In this document: positions 5,540 to 13,243 of the stretch, in pieces
How positions within the stretch are numbered: position 1 is the first letter of the stretch
Layout of the letters: each line of letters opens with the position of its first letter
NCBI GenBank assembly: GCA_023436925.1
Contig: JAEZHJ010000157.1
Coordinates: forward strand, 1 to 18,775
DNA: 18,775 nucleotides
Source of the DNA: Actinomycetes bacterium
GTDB lineage: Bacteria; Actinomycetota; Actinomycetes; Propionibacteriales; Propionibacteriaceae
Direction of reading: 5' to 3'
The notes under the pieces: model-generated
Databases searched by the model: none
What the model was told of the DNA's origin: nothing
Seen by the model: only the letters and a program-made list of their open reading frames with translations
Made by a program: the position numbers and the translations under genes

Positions 5540-5545
5540 TAAGTT
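5540..5545 (+). promoter_or_regulatory. -10 hexamer TAAGTT for leaderless start at 5553
   Basis: TAAGTT lies 7 nt before GTG 5553. It supports that start over the TTG at 5544, which overlaps the hexamer itself. Confidence 0.5.
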
Positions 5546-5552
5546 GGGCTGC

Positions 5553-6203
5553 GTGGGGACCCTGTGGTTGTCAGCAGTCGCCATCGAGGAGGTTCGCGCC
5601 ATCTTCGGCGCCCCCGAACCCGAGGCGGAGGCCCTGCGCGCGCTGGCGGCCGAGCACTTCGGCCCGCCCGCCGGGCGCCAGCCGGGGCTGCTCGGCAAGC
5701 TCGGCCCGGTCTTCCGCCGGCCCGCGGACGCGCCCGTGGTCCGACCCGACACCCCCGTACGGGAGGACTGCGATCGGCTGCTGCGCGGCGAGTACGTCCC
5801 GCCGCACCGGCTCGCTGCGAGTTGGCGACTGCTCCGGGTCTGGATCGCCGCCCGCGCCTGGTCGACCCACACCACCGACGTCGACGAGCACGCCCTCAAC
5901 GCCATCGAGTTCGACCTGGCCCGCGCGGGGGTGCCGGCCCGGCACAGCGTCCGGGCCCTGATGGTGCGCGACCTGGAGACCGGGATGTTCCCGGCCCCCG
6001 GCATGGCGGCCGGCTACTGCACCGGCGACCAGGCGGTGGCAGCCGCGGCTTCCTGGGCTGCAGTGCGCAGCGAGTTGGAGCCCGCGACCGCCCAGTGGAT
6101 CGGAGACCTGCTCGGCTGGCTGGAGGAGTTCCCGCAGTGGACGACCTCGGCCGCCGCGGCACATCGCCGGCCGCCCGACCTGATCTGCCTGCTCACCGCC
6201 TGA
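5553..6203 (+). CDS. Uncharacterised cytoplasmic protein (DUF7691-like, tentative)
   Basis: This 216-aa soluble protein has no signal peptide or membrane helix. It begins MGTLWLSAVAIEEVRAIFGA, has a Pro/Arg-rich linker (residues about 35-65), then a mostly helical body ending WLEEFPQWTTSAAAAHRRPPDLICLLTA. The opening strand-helix pattern and the 'L-x-W-L...FP-x-W...PPDLI' ending recall actinobacterial proteins grouped as DUF7691, but I hold this loosely. GTG 5553 is chosen because a -10 hexamer sits 7 nt upstream. The gene converges on the purine permease, with a strong shared hairpin between the stops. No function can be assigned. Confidence 0.75.
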   Translation: MGTLWLSAVAIEEVRAIFGAPEPEAEALRALAAEHFGPPAGRQPGLLGKLGPVFRRPADAPVVRPDTPVREDCDRLLRGEYVPPHRLAASWRLLRVWIAARAWSTHTTDVDEHALNAIEFDLARAGVPARHSVRALMVRDLETGMFPAPGMAAGYCTGDQAVAAAASWAAVRSELEPATAQWIGDLLGWLEEFPQWTTSAAAAHRRPPDLICLLTA

Positions 6204-6209
6204 ACGCCG

Positions 6210-6240
6210 AGCGGCGCCGCCGGAAACCGGCGACGCCGCT
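6210..6240. terminator. Bidirectional terminator hairpin between convergent genes
   Basis: AGCGGCG (6210-6216) pairs with CGCCGCT (6234-6240) and CGCCGG (6218-6223) with CCGGCG (6227-6232), separated by one C-A mismatch and closed by an AAA loop. It lies between the stops of two convergent genes and has no T run, as is common in high-GC bacteria. Confidence 0.75.
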
Positions 6241-6255
6241 GCGGAACAGCTGGAC

Positions 6256-7758
6256 TCAGCTCAGGAAGGCGCCCTGAACGAAGTAGATGACGAAGGCGGC
6301 GGTGACCACCCACAGCAGCGGGTGCACCTCCTTGGCCTTGCCCACCAGGACCTTGATCAGCGTGTAGAAGATGAAGCCGGCGCCGATCCCCGCGGTGATC
6401 GAGTAGGCGAACGGCATCAGGATGATCGCGAGGAAGGCCGGGATGCCCTGCTCCGGGTCGGTCCAGTCGATGTGGATGACCTGGGCCATCATCAGGAAGC
6501 CGACGAAGACCAGCGCGGGCGCGGCGGCCTCCGAGGGCACCATGTTGACCAGCGGGGCCAGGACGACCGCGAGCAGGAAGGCGACGCCGGTGACGATCGA
6601 GGCGATGCCGGTGCGGGCACCGTCGCCGACACCAGCAGCCGACTCGACGTAGGAGGTGTTGGACGACACCGAACCAAGGCCACCGACCATCGCACCGATG
6701 GAGTCCACGACCAGGATCTCCTGGGTGTACGGCGGGTTGCCGTCGGCTTCGAGCAGGTTCCCCTCGGCGCCCACGGCCACGATCGTGCCCATGGTGTCGA
6801 AGAAGTCGGCCAGCAGCAGCGCGAAGATCAGCAGCAGCACGCCGAGCAGCGCACCCATTCCACCCGATGCGGTGAAGGCGCCGAAGAAGAAGTCGGCCGG
6901 CTCGCGGAAGGCAACCGTCAGCAGGCTCAGGTCAGGAAGGGTGAAGCCGCCGAAGGCAGGGACGTTCAGCATCCAGCCGGTCGGGTTCTCGTCGGTCTTG
7001 CCACCGATCTGCAGCACCGCCTGGATGATCACGGCGAGCACCGTGGAGGACAGGATCGCGATCAGCATCGCGCCCTTCACCCGGCGGACGTAGAGGGCGA
7101 TCATCAGCATCAGGCCGATGACGAAGACCGCGATCGGCCACCCCAGCAGGCTGCCGCCGACGCCCAGCTGCAGCAGCGGGCTGCCGGGGCGCACGATGCC
7201 GGCGTCAGCCAGGCCGATCAGCGCGATGAACAGGCCGATACCGACCGAGATCGCAGCCCGCAGGGTGCGCGGGACGGCGTCGAAGACGGCCTTGCGGAAG
7301 CCGGTGAGCACCAGGATGGTGATCAGCAGGCCCTCCCAGAAGACCAGGCCCATCGCCTGCGGCCAGGTCATCCGCGGTGCGATGACGTAGGCGACCAGCG
7401 CGTTCAGGCCGAGGCCCGCGGCCATCGCGATCGGGAACCGGCCGTACGCGCCCATGAAGATGGACAGCAGGCCGGCGATCACCGCGGTGGCGGCGGCGAC
7501 CGCGGCAATGGACGCGCCGACCGCTCCCTCCGCGGTGGCCGCCATCCCGTTGATCAGGTTGCCGTTCATGTCGGTCGCGGTGCCGATGATCAGCGGGTTC
7601 AGCACGATGATGTAGGCCATCGTGAAGAAGGTGACCAGTCCGCCCCGGACCTCACGGCCGACGGTGGAGCCACGCTTGCTGACCTCGAACCAGGAATCGA
7701 GGGAGGAGGGAGTGCCGGAAACGGCAGGTGATTCGGGCGGAGCCGAGGCGTTTGACAT
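6256..7758 (-). CDS. NCS2-family guanine/hypoxanthine-type permease
   Basis: This 500-aa multipass inner-membrane protein belongs to the AzgA/PbuG-like branch of nucleobase-cation symporters. Hallmarks are the opening EVRGGLVTFFTMAYIIVLNPLI, the AAGLGLNALVAY substrate-region segment, the DFFDTMGTIVAVG motif and the GSVSSNTSYVESAAGVGDGARTG segment, spread over roughly 12-14 hydrophobic helices. Substrate preference among guanine, hypoxanthine and adenine cannot be fixed from sequence alone. The N-terminal 30 residues are Ser/Pro-rich and cytoplasmic. ATG 7758 is preferred because TACCAT lies 7 nt upstream; ATG 7767 is in frame. The divergent DUF2530 gene starts 45 bp away. Confidence 0.92.
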   Translation of the reverse strand: MSNASAPPESPAVSGTPSSLDSWFEVSKRGSTVGREVRGGLVTFFTMAYIIVLNPLIIGTATDMNGNLINGMAATAEGAVGASIAAVAAATAVIAGLLSIFMGAYGRFPIAMAAGLGLNALVAYVIAPRMTWPQAMGLVFWEGLLITILVLTGFRKAVFDAVPRTLRAAISVGIGLFIALIGLADAGIVRPGSPLLQLGVGGSLLGWPIAVFVIGLMLMIALYVRRVKGAMLIAILSSTVLAVIIQAVLQIGGKTDENPTGWMLNVPAFGGFTLPDLSLLTVAFREPADFFFGAFTASGGMGALLGVLLLIFALLLADFFDTMGTIVAVGAEGNLLEADGNPPYTQEILVVDSIGAMVGGLGSVSSNTSYVESAAGVGDGARTGIASIVTGVAFLLAVVLAPLVNMVPSEAAAPALVFVGFLMMAQVIHIDWTDPEQGIPAFLAIILMPFAYSITAGIGAGFIFYTLIKVLVGKAKEVHPLLWVVTAAFVIYFVQGAFLS

Positions 7759-7765
7759 GGCGCAC

Positions 7766-7771
7766 ATGGTA
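7766..7771 (-). promoter_or_regulatory. -10 hexamer TACCAT for leaderless start of the permease
   Basis: TACCAT lies 7 nt before ATG 7758 on the minus strand. It would overlap coding sequence if ATG 7767 were used. Confidence 0.45.
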
Positions 7772-7790
7772 GGGCCACGCGCACCTCGCA

Positions 7791-7796
7791 TATGGT
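7791..7796 (+). promoter_or_regulatory. -10 hexamer TATGGT for leaderless start of the DUF2530 gene
   Basis: TATGGT lies 7 nt before GTG 7804. It contains the alternative ATG 7792, arguing that translation starts at the GTG. Confidence 0.45.
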
Positions 7797-7803
7797 GGTG
7801 TCC

Positions 7804-8151
7804 GTGCCTCGCCATGACCGTCATCCACCGGTGCTGGAACAGGCTCCGGTTCGGGCGCTGGATCCCGACGGTGCAGGCATCGTCACCTTGGGGACCGTTG
7901 CCTTCATCATCGCCGCCGTGGCCTGCTGGCTGAGCCTGGACGCCCTTGTCGCAGCCGGTCAGCAGTGGTGGCTCGGGGTCTGCCTGGTCGGAGTCGGGCT
8001 CGGCCTGATCGGCTCCGTTATCACATTGTCGAAGCATCGCCGACGCAAGTCCGCCGACGCCGACGACGACACCCCCGAGGAAGTCGAGGCCGCCGCGTCA
8101 CAGCACCCGGTCGCACCCGCCTCGGGCTCGTTCACGCCCCCGAAGAGCTGA
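7804..8151 (+). CDS. DUF2530-family small membrane protein
   Basis: The 115-aa protein has a short N-terminus ending LDPDGAGIVTLGT, then two membrane helices (about residues 30-50 and 58-77), with the family feature QQWWLGVCLVGVGLGLIGSV across the second helix. A basic HRRRK boundary and an acidic, disordered cytoplasmic tail follow. The WW pair and GLGL pattern after a 'LDxDG' opening are typical of DUF2530, an actinobacterial family of unknown function. GTG 7804 is chosen from the -10 position; ATG 7792 would add four residues. It converges on the DUF3027 gene with 18 bp between stops, and is divergent from the permease. Confidence 0.85.
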   Translation: MPRHDRHPPVLEQAPVRALDPDGAGIVTLGTVAFIIAAVACWLSLDALVAAGQQWWLGVCLVGVGLGLIGSVITLSKHRRRKSADADDDTPEEVEAAASQHPVAPASGSFTPPKS

Positions 8152-8169
8152 CGCTCTGAGCGCCGCCGG

Positions 8170-8940
8170 CTAGTCGAAGAGTCCGACGTCCACCCGGATG
8201 GTGTCCCACACCGGTGTGGCCAGGTCGACCTCCATGCGCTGCTCCGGCACGTCCGAGTGGCCGCCGCAGCCGTGGTCGTGGGTGACCACCCGGCCGTCGG
8301 AGGGCGAGTACTCGTTGGCGCACACCCCCAGGACACGGCCCAGGGAGCCGCTCAACGCGATGAAATAGCCGCAGGTCTCACACAGGGCGGGCGCCTGGTG
8401 GGCCATCGGCGTATCCGGGCCACCCTCCCCGGCGACCCAGCGGTCAGCTGCGAGGTCACGTCCCAACGGCGACAACACACGTTCGCGTCCCAGCCCCAGT
8501 TCCGACACCACGGCGCGGATCTGCGACCACTCGGCCGGGTCGGCGTCCTTGGCAGCCTCGCCACCGGTGTAGCCGGGCTCGAGGCGCGGGTCGTTGTCGG
8601 GGGTCGGCATCAGGGTGCCGGGGGTGAGGTCGCCGCCGGCGATCCGGTCCGACCAGGGCACCCACGGTGGTGCCAGCAGGGCACCCTCGGACGGCATCAT
8701 CGTCACTTCGTCGACCGTCACCACCCGGCCACGGGCGGCGCGTGCGACGGTGACCGCCCAGCGCCAGCCCGGGTAGGCGGGATGATCGCAGGCGAAGTAA
8801 TGGGTCGCGACGCGGGTGTCGTCGGCGGTGACGCCCAGGTGCTCTCCCACCTCGAAGACCCCGGCCCGCCGGACCGCGGCAGCACGTGCGATATCGACCG
8901 CCTGCGCGCAGGCAGCGTCGAGTTCGATGGTGGCCGCCAC
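8170..8940 (-). CDS. DUF3027-family protein with zinc-binding-like C-terminus
   Basis: This 256-aa soluble protein matches DUF3027, an actinobacterial family without a known function. Features are the early YFACDHPAYPGWRW strand pair, the APPWVPWSDRI segment, the tail CETCGYFIALSGS...GVCANEYSPSDG, and then HDHGCGGHSD. The CxxC, the later single Cys and the HxHGCGGH cluster could bind a metal ion. Its GTG start at 8940 directly abuts the TAA (8941-8943) of the cold-shock gene on the same strand, so the two are almost certainly translated from one mRNA with re-initiation. This pairing suggests a shared role with the cold-shock protein, perhaps at RNA; that is inference. Confidence 0.9.
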   Translation of the reverse strand: MAATIELDAACAQAVDIARAAAVRRAGVFEVGEHLGVTADDTRVATHYFACDHPAYPGWRWAVTVARAARGRVVTVDEVTMMPSEGALLAPPWVPWSDRIAGGDLTPGTLMPTPDNDPRLEPGYTGGEAAKDADPAEWSQIRAVVSELGLGRERVLSPLGRDLAADRWVAGEGGPDTPMAHQAPALCETCGYFIALSGSLGRVLGVCANEYSPSDGRVVTHDHGCGGHSDVPEQRMEVDLATPVWDTIRVDVGLFD

Positions 8941-9327
8941 TTACAGCTCCAACTCGTCAGCGACGCCGCGCAGCACCGAGGCCACCTTGGACGCGACCCG
9001 GGAATCGGGGTGGCGGCCGCGGCGGTACCCGTTGCCCAGGCCGTCCAGCATCTTGATCAGGTCCTCGACGATCACGGCCATCTGCTCGGGAGACTTGCGG
9101 GCCGCCTTGGACAGCGACACCGGCGGATCGACGAGCCGCACCGACAGCGCCTGCTCGCCCTTCTTCCCCGCCACCACGCCGAACTCGACCTTCTGGCCGC
9201 GCTTGAGGGTGGTCACCCCTTCCGGCAGCGCCGAGGCGCGGACGTAGACGTCCTCACCGCCGTCGTCCTTGGCCAGGAAGCCGAAGCCCTTTTCGGCGTC
9301 GTAGTAGCGCACCTTGCCTACCGGCAT
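8941..9327 (-). CDS. Cold-shock-domain protein with C-terminal extension
   Basis: The 128-aa protein begins with a cold-shock (OB-fold) domain, residues 1-65. It holds the RNP1-like KGFGFL (13-18) and an RNP2-like VYVRAS (27-32) in which the usual DVFVHxS His is replaced by Arg. A C-terminal extension of about 60 residues (KSPEQMAVIVEDLIKMLDGLGNGYRRGRHPD...VASVLRGVADELEL) is helical and is a known actinobacterial variant. It binds single-stranded nucleic acid as an RNA chaperone in the family generally. ATG 9327 has the ribosome binding site GGGAGTGAGG. A TAGAGT hexamer at 9388-9393 would give a leader of about 54 nt. It is followed directly by the DUF3027 gene. Confidence 0.92.
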   Translation of the reverse strand: MPVGKVRYYDAEKGFGFLAKDDGGEDVYVRASALPEGVTTLKRGQKVEFGVVAGKKGEQALSVRLVDPPVSLSKAARKSPEQMAVIVEDLIKMLDGLGNGYRRGRHPDSRVASKVASVLRGVADELEL

Positions 9328-9439
9328 GATCCTCACTCCCGAGTTTCCACTCACCCACGGCGCGGGGTTCCCTCCCCAGGCCCGACCACTCTACCCGCCC
9401 GGCGCGATCCTGTGCGGCCGGCCGGCTTCGGCCCGGCAC

Positions 9440-9445
9440 TAGCAT
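9440..9445 (+). promoter_or_regulatory. -10 hexamer TAGCAT for leaderless start at 9452
   Basis: TAGCAT lies 6 nt before ATG 9452, the same hexamer and spacing as for the DUF3263 gene. It would drive the three-gene unit 9452-11552. Confidence 0.55.
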
Positions 9446-9451
9446 GGCGGC

Positions 9452-10279
9452 ATGGCTACCTGGCGGGACGGCCCCGAGTACGCACCGACGGTGCGTCCGG
9501 AGGCCTTCATCGAGCCGCCGGTGCCGCCACTGGAGTCTCCGCCTGCCGAGGGCCATCCCAGCTCCGGTGCCCCCGGCGAGCACCCCGGCTTCACCCGGCC
9601 CGAGCAGGACACCCCCGACCTCGCCACCCTGATTCCGTCCGCCGACCCCGGGCGTGACCCGCGCCAGGCCTTCGAGGTGGTCACCAGCCCGCTCACGTCG
9701 CCGACCGCATGGGGTTCGGCCCACACCGCCGCCGGCGCCGCGAGCAGCGCCGTGCCCTGGTCGCCGCTGCAGCCGCTGACGCCGGTGTCGGCCCCGGTGG
9801 TCGGCTCTATCCCGGCACCCGTGCCGCTGCAGCCCCGCGCCAACGTCAACCCGCAGCCCTTCCCGGCACCCGGGACGCCGCAGTGGTTCGCGCCGCCGGA
9901 CGCCAGCCAGCGCTACCAGCCGCCGGCCCAGGTCACCCTCTCCCAGGTGGTGAAGGCGATCACGCCCGGGGTGCTGATCACGCTGGTGATCGGGGCGCTC
10001 ATCAACAGCCTGTCCATCGTGATGCTGGCGCTGTCGTTCGGACTCTCGACCCGGATCCCGTACCGGCGGGAGCAGGTGCAGTTGGCCTACGTGGTGGCCC
10101 TCGGCCTGGTCGGGCTGGCAGCGACCGGCACCTTGCTGGCGGAGGACTTCTACCTGACCGCCGCCTGGGAGACGGCGTCCGGGGTGGCCCAGCTGGTCTG
10201 CTTCCTGTTGCCCTTCGCGGTCGGCCTGATCGTCGCCGTGGCGGTAGGCAAGGGCGAACCCCCCGGGCCCCGTCCATGA
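9452..10279 (+). CDS. Proline-rich membrane protein of unknown function
   Basis: The 275-aa product has a long Pro/Ala-rich, probably disordered cytoplasmic N-terminus (residues 1-155, opening MATWRDGPEYAPTVRPEAFIEPP). Three hydrophobic helices follow in the C-terminal third (about 170-190, 205-228 and 242-265). The MATWRDGPEYAP opening is familiar to me from hypothetical proteins of related actinobacteria, but no function is known. Its stop overlaps the next start as ATGA (10276-10279), so it is translationally coupled to the following membrane protein. The start is leaderless. It may be a scaffold or sensor of envelope processes; that is only a guess from architecture. Confidence 0.8.
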   Translation: MATWRDGPEYAPTVRPEAFIEPPVPPLESPPAEGHPSSGAPGEHPGFTRPEQDTPDLATLIPSADPGRDPRQAFEVVTSPLTSPTAWGSAHTAAGAASSAVPWSPLQPLTPVSAPVVGSIPAPVPLQPRANVNPQPFPAPGTPQWFAPPDASQRYQPPAQVTLSQVVKAITPGVLITLVIGALINSLSIVMLALSFGLSTRIPYRREQVQLAYVVALGLVGLAATGTLLAEDFYLTAAWETASGVAQLVCFLLPFAVGLIVAVAVGKGEPPGPRP

Positions 10280-11001
10280 CCGCCCCGACCCCGCCGTCCG
10301 CGCCGCCGCCCGGCTGGTCGCCGCCACCGCTGGGGTGGACGCCGCCGCCGCAGGGCTGGCCGGCGCCGAGCCAGGGATCAGTCCAGGCCCCGGCCGGGTG
10401 GGCACCGCCCAGCGGCTCGCCGGTGTCAGCGGACGGTTTCCCGCCCCCGGTCGCTTCCGGGCCGCAGCGCCGGGGCCCCTCCCGGCTCGTCGTGGCCCTG
10501 GTGGTCGCTGCCGTCGTGCTGGTCGCGGGCCTCGCCGCAGTGTGGGCGCTGGGCGGCGGCAACGGCCCCGCGCCGCAGCCCTCGCCCGCCATCCCGACCG
10601 CGCCCGTCGAGGTCGAGGGGGGCGACCTCACCCGGGCGGTCGACCTGACCGGGCCGGACGGCTCCGGCACGGTCACCGCAACCGCCGCGGTCTGGACCCC
10701 GGAGGGCGAGCTGGCCCCCGAGGACGGGATGAGCTACCTGATCGTGGATGTGGAGATCACGGGGACCTCCGGCGAACTCGAGGTCGGCGGCATGTTCACC
10801 GTCGCCGTGGCGGCCGACGGCAGCCGCCACTCGATCTCCTACGGCCCCGAACTGGCCCCGGCGCTGCCCAGCGTCCGGCTCGGCGACGGCGAGGAGGTCG
10901 CCGGTCAGGTCGGCTTCCAGGTCCCGGTCGGCGAGACCAGGATCGAGTTCCAGGACCCCGGCGGCACCGTCCTGGGGTCGATCACGGTGCCGGGGCCATG
11001 A
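10276..11001 (+). CDS. Membrane-anchored extracellular protein with PGW repeats (DUF4352-like)
   Basis: The 241-aa protein begins with a cytoplasmic proline-rich segment containing repeats of the type PPPGW/PPPLGW/PPPQGW/APAGW (residues 1-60). One membrane helix (about 72-95, LVVALVVAAVVLVAGLAAVWAL), a Pro-rich linker and an extracellular beta-rich domain (about 118-241) follow. That domain contains YLIVDVEITGTSGE and later LGDGEEVAGQVGFQVPVGE, a pattern seen in DUF4352/immunoglobulin-like exported domains. It is the second gene of the ATGA-coupled unit and ends in another ATGA overlap (10998-11001) with the Nudix gene. Function unknown; repetitive N-termini of this kind are often interaction surfaces. 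Confidence 0.82.
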   Translation: MTAPTPPSAPPPGWSPPPLGWTPPPQGWPAPSQGSVQAPAGWAPPSGSPVSADGFPPPVASGPQRRGPSRLVVALVVAAVVLVAGLAAVWALGGGNGPAPQPSPAIPTAPVEVEGGDLTRAVDLTGPDGSGTVTATAAVWTPEGELAPEDGMSYLIVDVEITGTSGELEVGGMFTVAVAADGSRHSISYGPELAPALPSVRLGDGEEVAGQVGFQVPVGETRIEFQDPGGTVLGSITVPGP

Positions 11002-11552
11002 GCGAGCCGTTCCGGACCCGGCGCTACGTCCCCGTCCCGGCCGCCGAGCGGCCGCACCGACGGCGCGCCGCCGCCCGGATCGTGGTCACCGACGGGACCG
11101 CCGTCCTGCTCTTCGCCGACACCGATCCGGGGATCCCCGACAGCCGCTGGTGGGTGACCCCGGGGGGCGGGCTGGATCCGGGTGAGACCGAGCGCGAGGC
11201 GGCCGTCCGCGAGCTCGCCGAGGAGACCGGGCTGCAGGTTGCGGCGTCCGACCTGCTCGGCCCCGTGGCGGTCCGTGAGGTGGTGCACGGCTACTCAGAC
11301 CAGGTGCTGCACCAGAGCGAGGCCTTCTTCGTCCTGGTCACGCCGCGCTTCGAGGTCGACACAGCGGGGCACACCGAAGGTGAGCAGCTCACCCTCGCCG
11401 GTCACGCCTGGCACCGGCTGGACGAGCTGGACGCCCTGCCGGAACCGGTCTGGCCGGTCGAGCTCGCCCGGCTCGCCGCGCTGGAGCGCAACCCGGAGCT
11501 GTGGCCGGTCGATCTCGGCGAGATTGAGGAGTCCACCGTCCCGGTAGGCTGA
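10998..11552 (+). CDS. Nudix hydrolase
   Basis: The 184-aa protein has a complete Nudix box at residues 57-79 (G57, E63, R71, E72, E75, E76, G78), which binds Mg2+ and catalyses cleavage of nucleoside diphosphate-linked substrates. The core strand RIVVTDGTAVLLFAD precedes it, and the WWVTPGGGLDPGE context is typical of actinobacterial hydrolases with 'bulky' housekeeping substrates. The exact substrate is not predictable. The start overlaps the stop of the preceding membrane protein as ATGA, so all three genes are one translational unit. The cation transporter that follows starts 5 nt after its stop, from its own -10 hexamer. Confidence 0.9.
   Translation: MSEPFRTRRYVPVPAAERPHRRRAAARIVVTDGTAVLLFADTDPGIPDSRWWVTPGGGLDPGETEREAAVRELAEETGLQVAASDLLGPVAVREVVHGYSDQVLHQSEAFFVLVTPRFEVDTAGHTEGEQLTLAGHAWHRLDELDALPEPVWPVELARLAALERNPELWPVDLGEIEESTVPVG
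11545..11550 (+). promoter_or_regulatory. -10 hexamer TAGGCT for leaderless start of the cation transporter
   Basis: TAGGCT lies 7 nt before GTG 11558 and overlaps the last codons and stop of the Nudix gene. It allows the transporter to be expressed separately from the upstream unit. Confidence 0.55.
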
Positions 11553-11557
11553 AAGCC

Positions 11558-12469
11558 GTGTCCGCCAACCCCACCCAACCCATCCAGACCGAACCTTCGA
11601 ACCGCTTTCTGGAGCGATTCTTGTGGCTCTCGCTGGGTGCCGCGGTGGTCATCCTCGGGATCAAGCTCGCCGCGGCGGCGCTGACCGGGTCGATCGGCCT
11701 GTGGTCGGACGCGATGGAGTCGACGGTCAACGTCTTCGCCGCGGCGGTCGCGCTGTGGGCACTGCGGTTGTCGGCCAAGCCGGCCGACCACAACCACGAC
11801 TTCGGCCACGGCAAGGCCGAGTACTTCTCGGCCGCCGTCGAGGGGTCGATGATCCTGGTCGCGGCAGCGGTGATCATCATCGGCGCCGTCCTGCGGCTGC
11901 TCTCTCCCGTACCGCTGGAGAACCTCGGGGTGGGCCTGGTGCTGCTCGCGGTGGCGACGGCGCTCAACCTCGCCGTCGGCGCCCTGCTGGTGCGGACCGG
12001 ACGCCGGCACCGCTCGATCACCCTGGAGGCCGACGGCCAACACCTGCTGACCGATGTGTGGACCTCCGTCGGGGTGCTGGTCGGGATCGCCGTCGTGTAC
12101 TTCACCGGCCTGACCTGGCTCGATCCGGTGATCGCGCTGGTGGTGGGCGCGAACATCCTGTTGACGGGCTACCGGCTGGTCCGTCGTTCGGTGGTGGGCC
12201 TGCTGGACGGCACCCTGCCTCCCGAGGAGGTCGCCCGGGTCTCCGACGTGCTGGCCGAGCTGGCCCGCGACCCCCGCGTCAACGTCGCCCAGTTGCGCAC
12301 CCGGGAGTCGGGCCGGCAACGGTTCGTCTACGCGACGGTCACCGTGCCGGGTGAGTGGACGGTCGATCGCAGCCATGACCTGGCCGACCAGGTCGAGGAG
12401 GCGGTGGACGCCGCGCTGCCCGGCACCACGACCTTCGTCCACATCGAGCCCAACCCGGCCGCCGACTGA
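11558..12469 (+). CDS. Cation diffusion facilitator (CDF) transporter
   Basis: The 303-aa inner-membrane protein exports divalent cations in exchange for protons. Six helices span residues about 25-205, and a cytoplasmic domain (about 215-303) ends FVHIEPNPAAD. The loop HNHDFGHGKAE carries the conserved Asp77, His80 and His84 of the second metal site. In the transport site Asp51 (WSDAMES), His162 and Asp166 (HLLTD) are present. The residue four before Asp51, an Asp in the E. coli YiiP/FieF zinc transporter, is Gly47 in my alignment. Metal specificity is therefore uncertain. The gene starts leaderless at GTG 11558. Its stop is one base from the stop of the convergent cutC gene. Confidence 0.92.
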   Translation: MSANPTQPIQTEPSNRFLERFLWLSLGAAVVILGIKLAAAALTGSIGLWSDAMESTVNVFAAAVALWALRLSAKPADHNHDFGHGKAEYFSAAVEGSMILVAAAVIIIGAVLRLLSPVPLENLGVGLVLLAVATALNLAVGALLVRTGRRHRSITLEADGQHLLTDVWTSVGVLVGIAVVYFTGLTWLDPVIALVVGANILLTGYRLVRRSVVGLLDGTLPPEEVARVSDVLAELARDPRVNVAQLRTRESGRQRFVYATVTVPGEWTVDRSHDLADQVEEAVDAALPGTTTFVHIEPNPAAD

Positions 12470-12470
12470 C

Positions 12471-13175
12471 TCAGCCGGCGCGGTGCCTGACCTCCGCGTC
12501 GACCAGGTTGCGCCAGGAGCGCACCAGGGCCTCGTCGACGTGGGCCTGGTAGGACCCGCCCGGGCGGGCCGCCGAGCCGATGTGGAAGGCGCGGACGCCG
12601 GCCCGCGCCAGCCACGGCACATCGTCGGGACGCAGCCCGCCACCGGCCATGATGACCTGGGCAGCCCACGGGTCGGTCCGGGCCCGGCCGAGCAGTTCGT
12701 CCAGCCCGAACTCGACACCGCGCGGGGAGCCGGCAGTCAGCACCTGGTCGAGCCGCGGCAGGTCGGCGAGTGCCCGCCAGGCGCGATCGAGGTCGAGCGC
12801 GGCGTCCAGGGCGCGGTGGAAGGTCCAGGGCCACTCGGCGTCCCCGATCAGTTCGCCGACGACCTCCTTGTCGACCTCGCCCAGGCCGTTGAGGAAGCCG
12901 AGCACCATGCCGTCGGCCCCCGCGCTGAGGTAGCTGGCGATCAGGCCGCGCAACCGGACGGCCTCGCCGCCGTCGGTGGAGAAGCCGTCACGCAGCCGGA
13001 CCATCACCCGGAGCTGGATCGAGGTGGCGCGGCGCACCTGCTCGACCAGGGCCGGGGCCGGCGACAGGCCGCCGTCGGCCATGGTCCCGCACAGCTCGAT
13101 GCGGTCGGCGCCCCCGGCCTCGGCACGCTCGGCATCGGCCGGGTGCAGGGCGATCACTTCGAGCAGACCGCTCAT
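12471..13175 (-). CDS. cutC: CutC-family TIM-barrel protein
   Basis: The 234-aa protein shows the CutC signatures: LLEVIALHPADAERAEAGGADRIELCG at the N-terminus, MVRLRDGF, the GADGMVLGFLN strand, TFHRALDAALD and the SPRGVEFG...IMAGGGLRPDDV segment, together forming a single TIM barrel. The family was named for copper homeostasis in E. coli, but direct copper handling is debated, so the name should be read as a family label. It sits next to a metal transporter gene, convergently and with one base between stops, which is suggestive but not proof of a metal role. ATG 13175 has a weak GGAG close upstream, and CATCAT lies 6 nt before it (near-consensus -10), so it may be leaderless. Confidence 0.92.
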   Translation of the reverse strand: MSGLLEVIALHPADAERAEAGGADRIELCGTMADGGLSPAPALVEQVRRATSIQLRVMVRLRDGFSTDGGEAVRLRGLIASYLSAGADGMVLGFLNGLGEVDKEVVGELIGDAEWPWTFHRALDAALDLDRAWRALADLPRLDQVLTAGSPRGVEFGLDELLGRARTDPWAAQVIMAGGGLRPDDVPWLARAGVRAFHIGSAARPGGSYQAHVDEALVRSWRNLVDAEVRHRAG

Positions 13176-13243
13176 GGCTCCATGATGGCCAGCCAGGAGC
13201 CGTCCTCCCGCCCGACACGCGGCAGCGCCGGGGCGGGCCCGGG

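Noticed and set aside
6322..7731. 469-codon plus-strand open frame
   Set aside because: It is antisense to the purine permease, with an improbable His/Asp/Gln-rich composition and no ribosome binding site.
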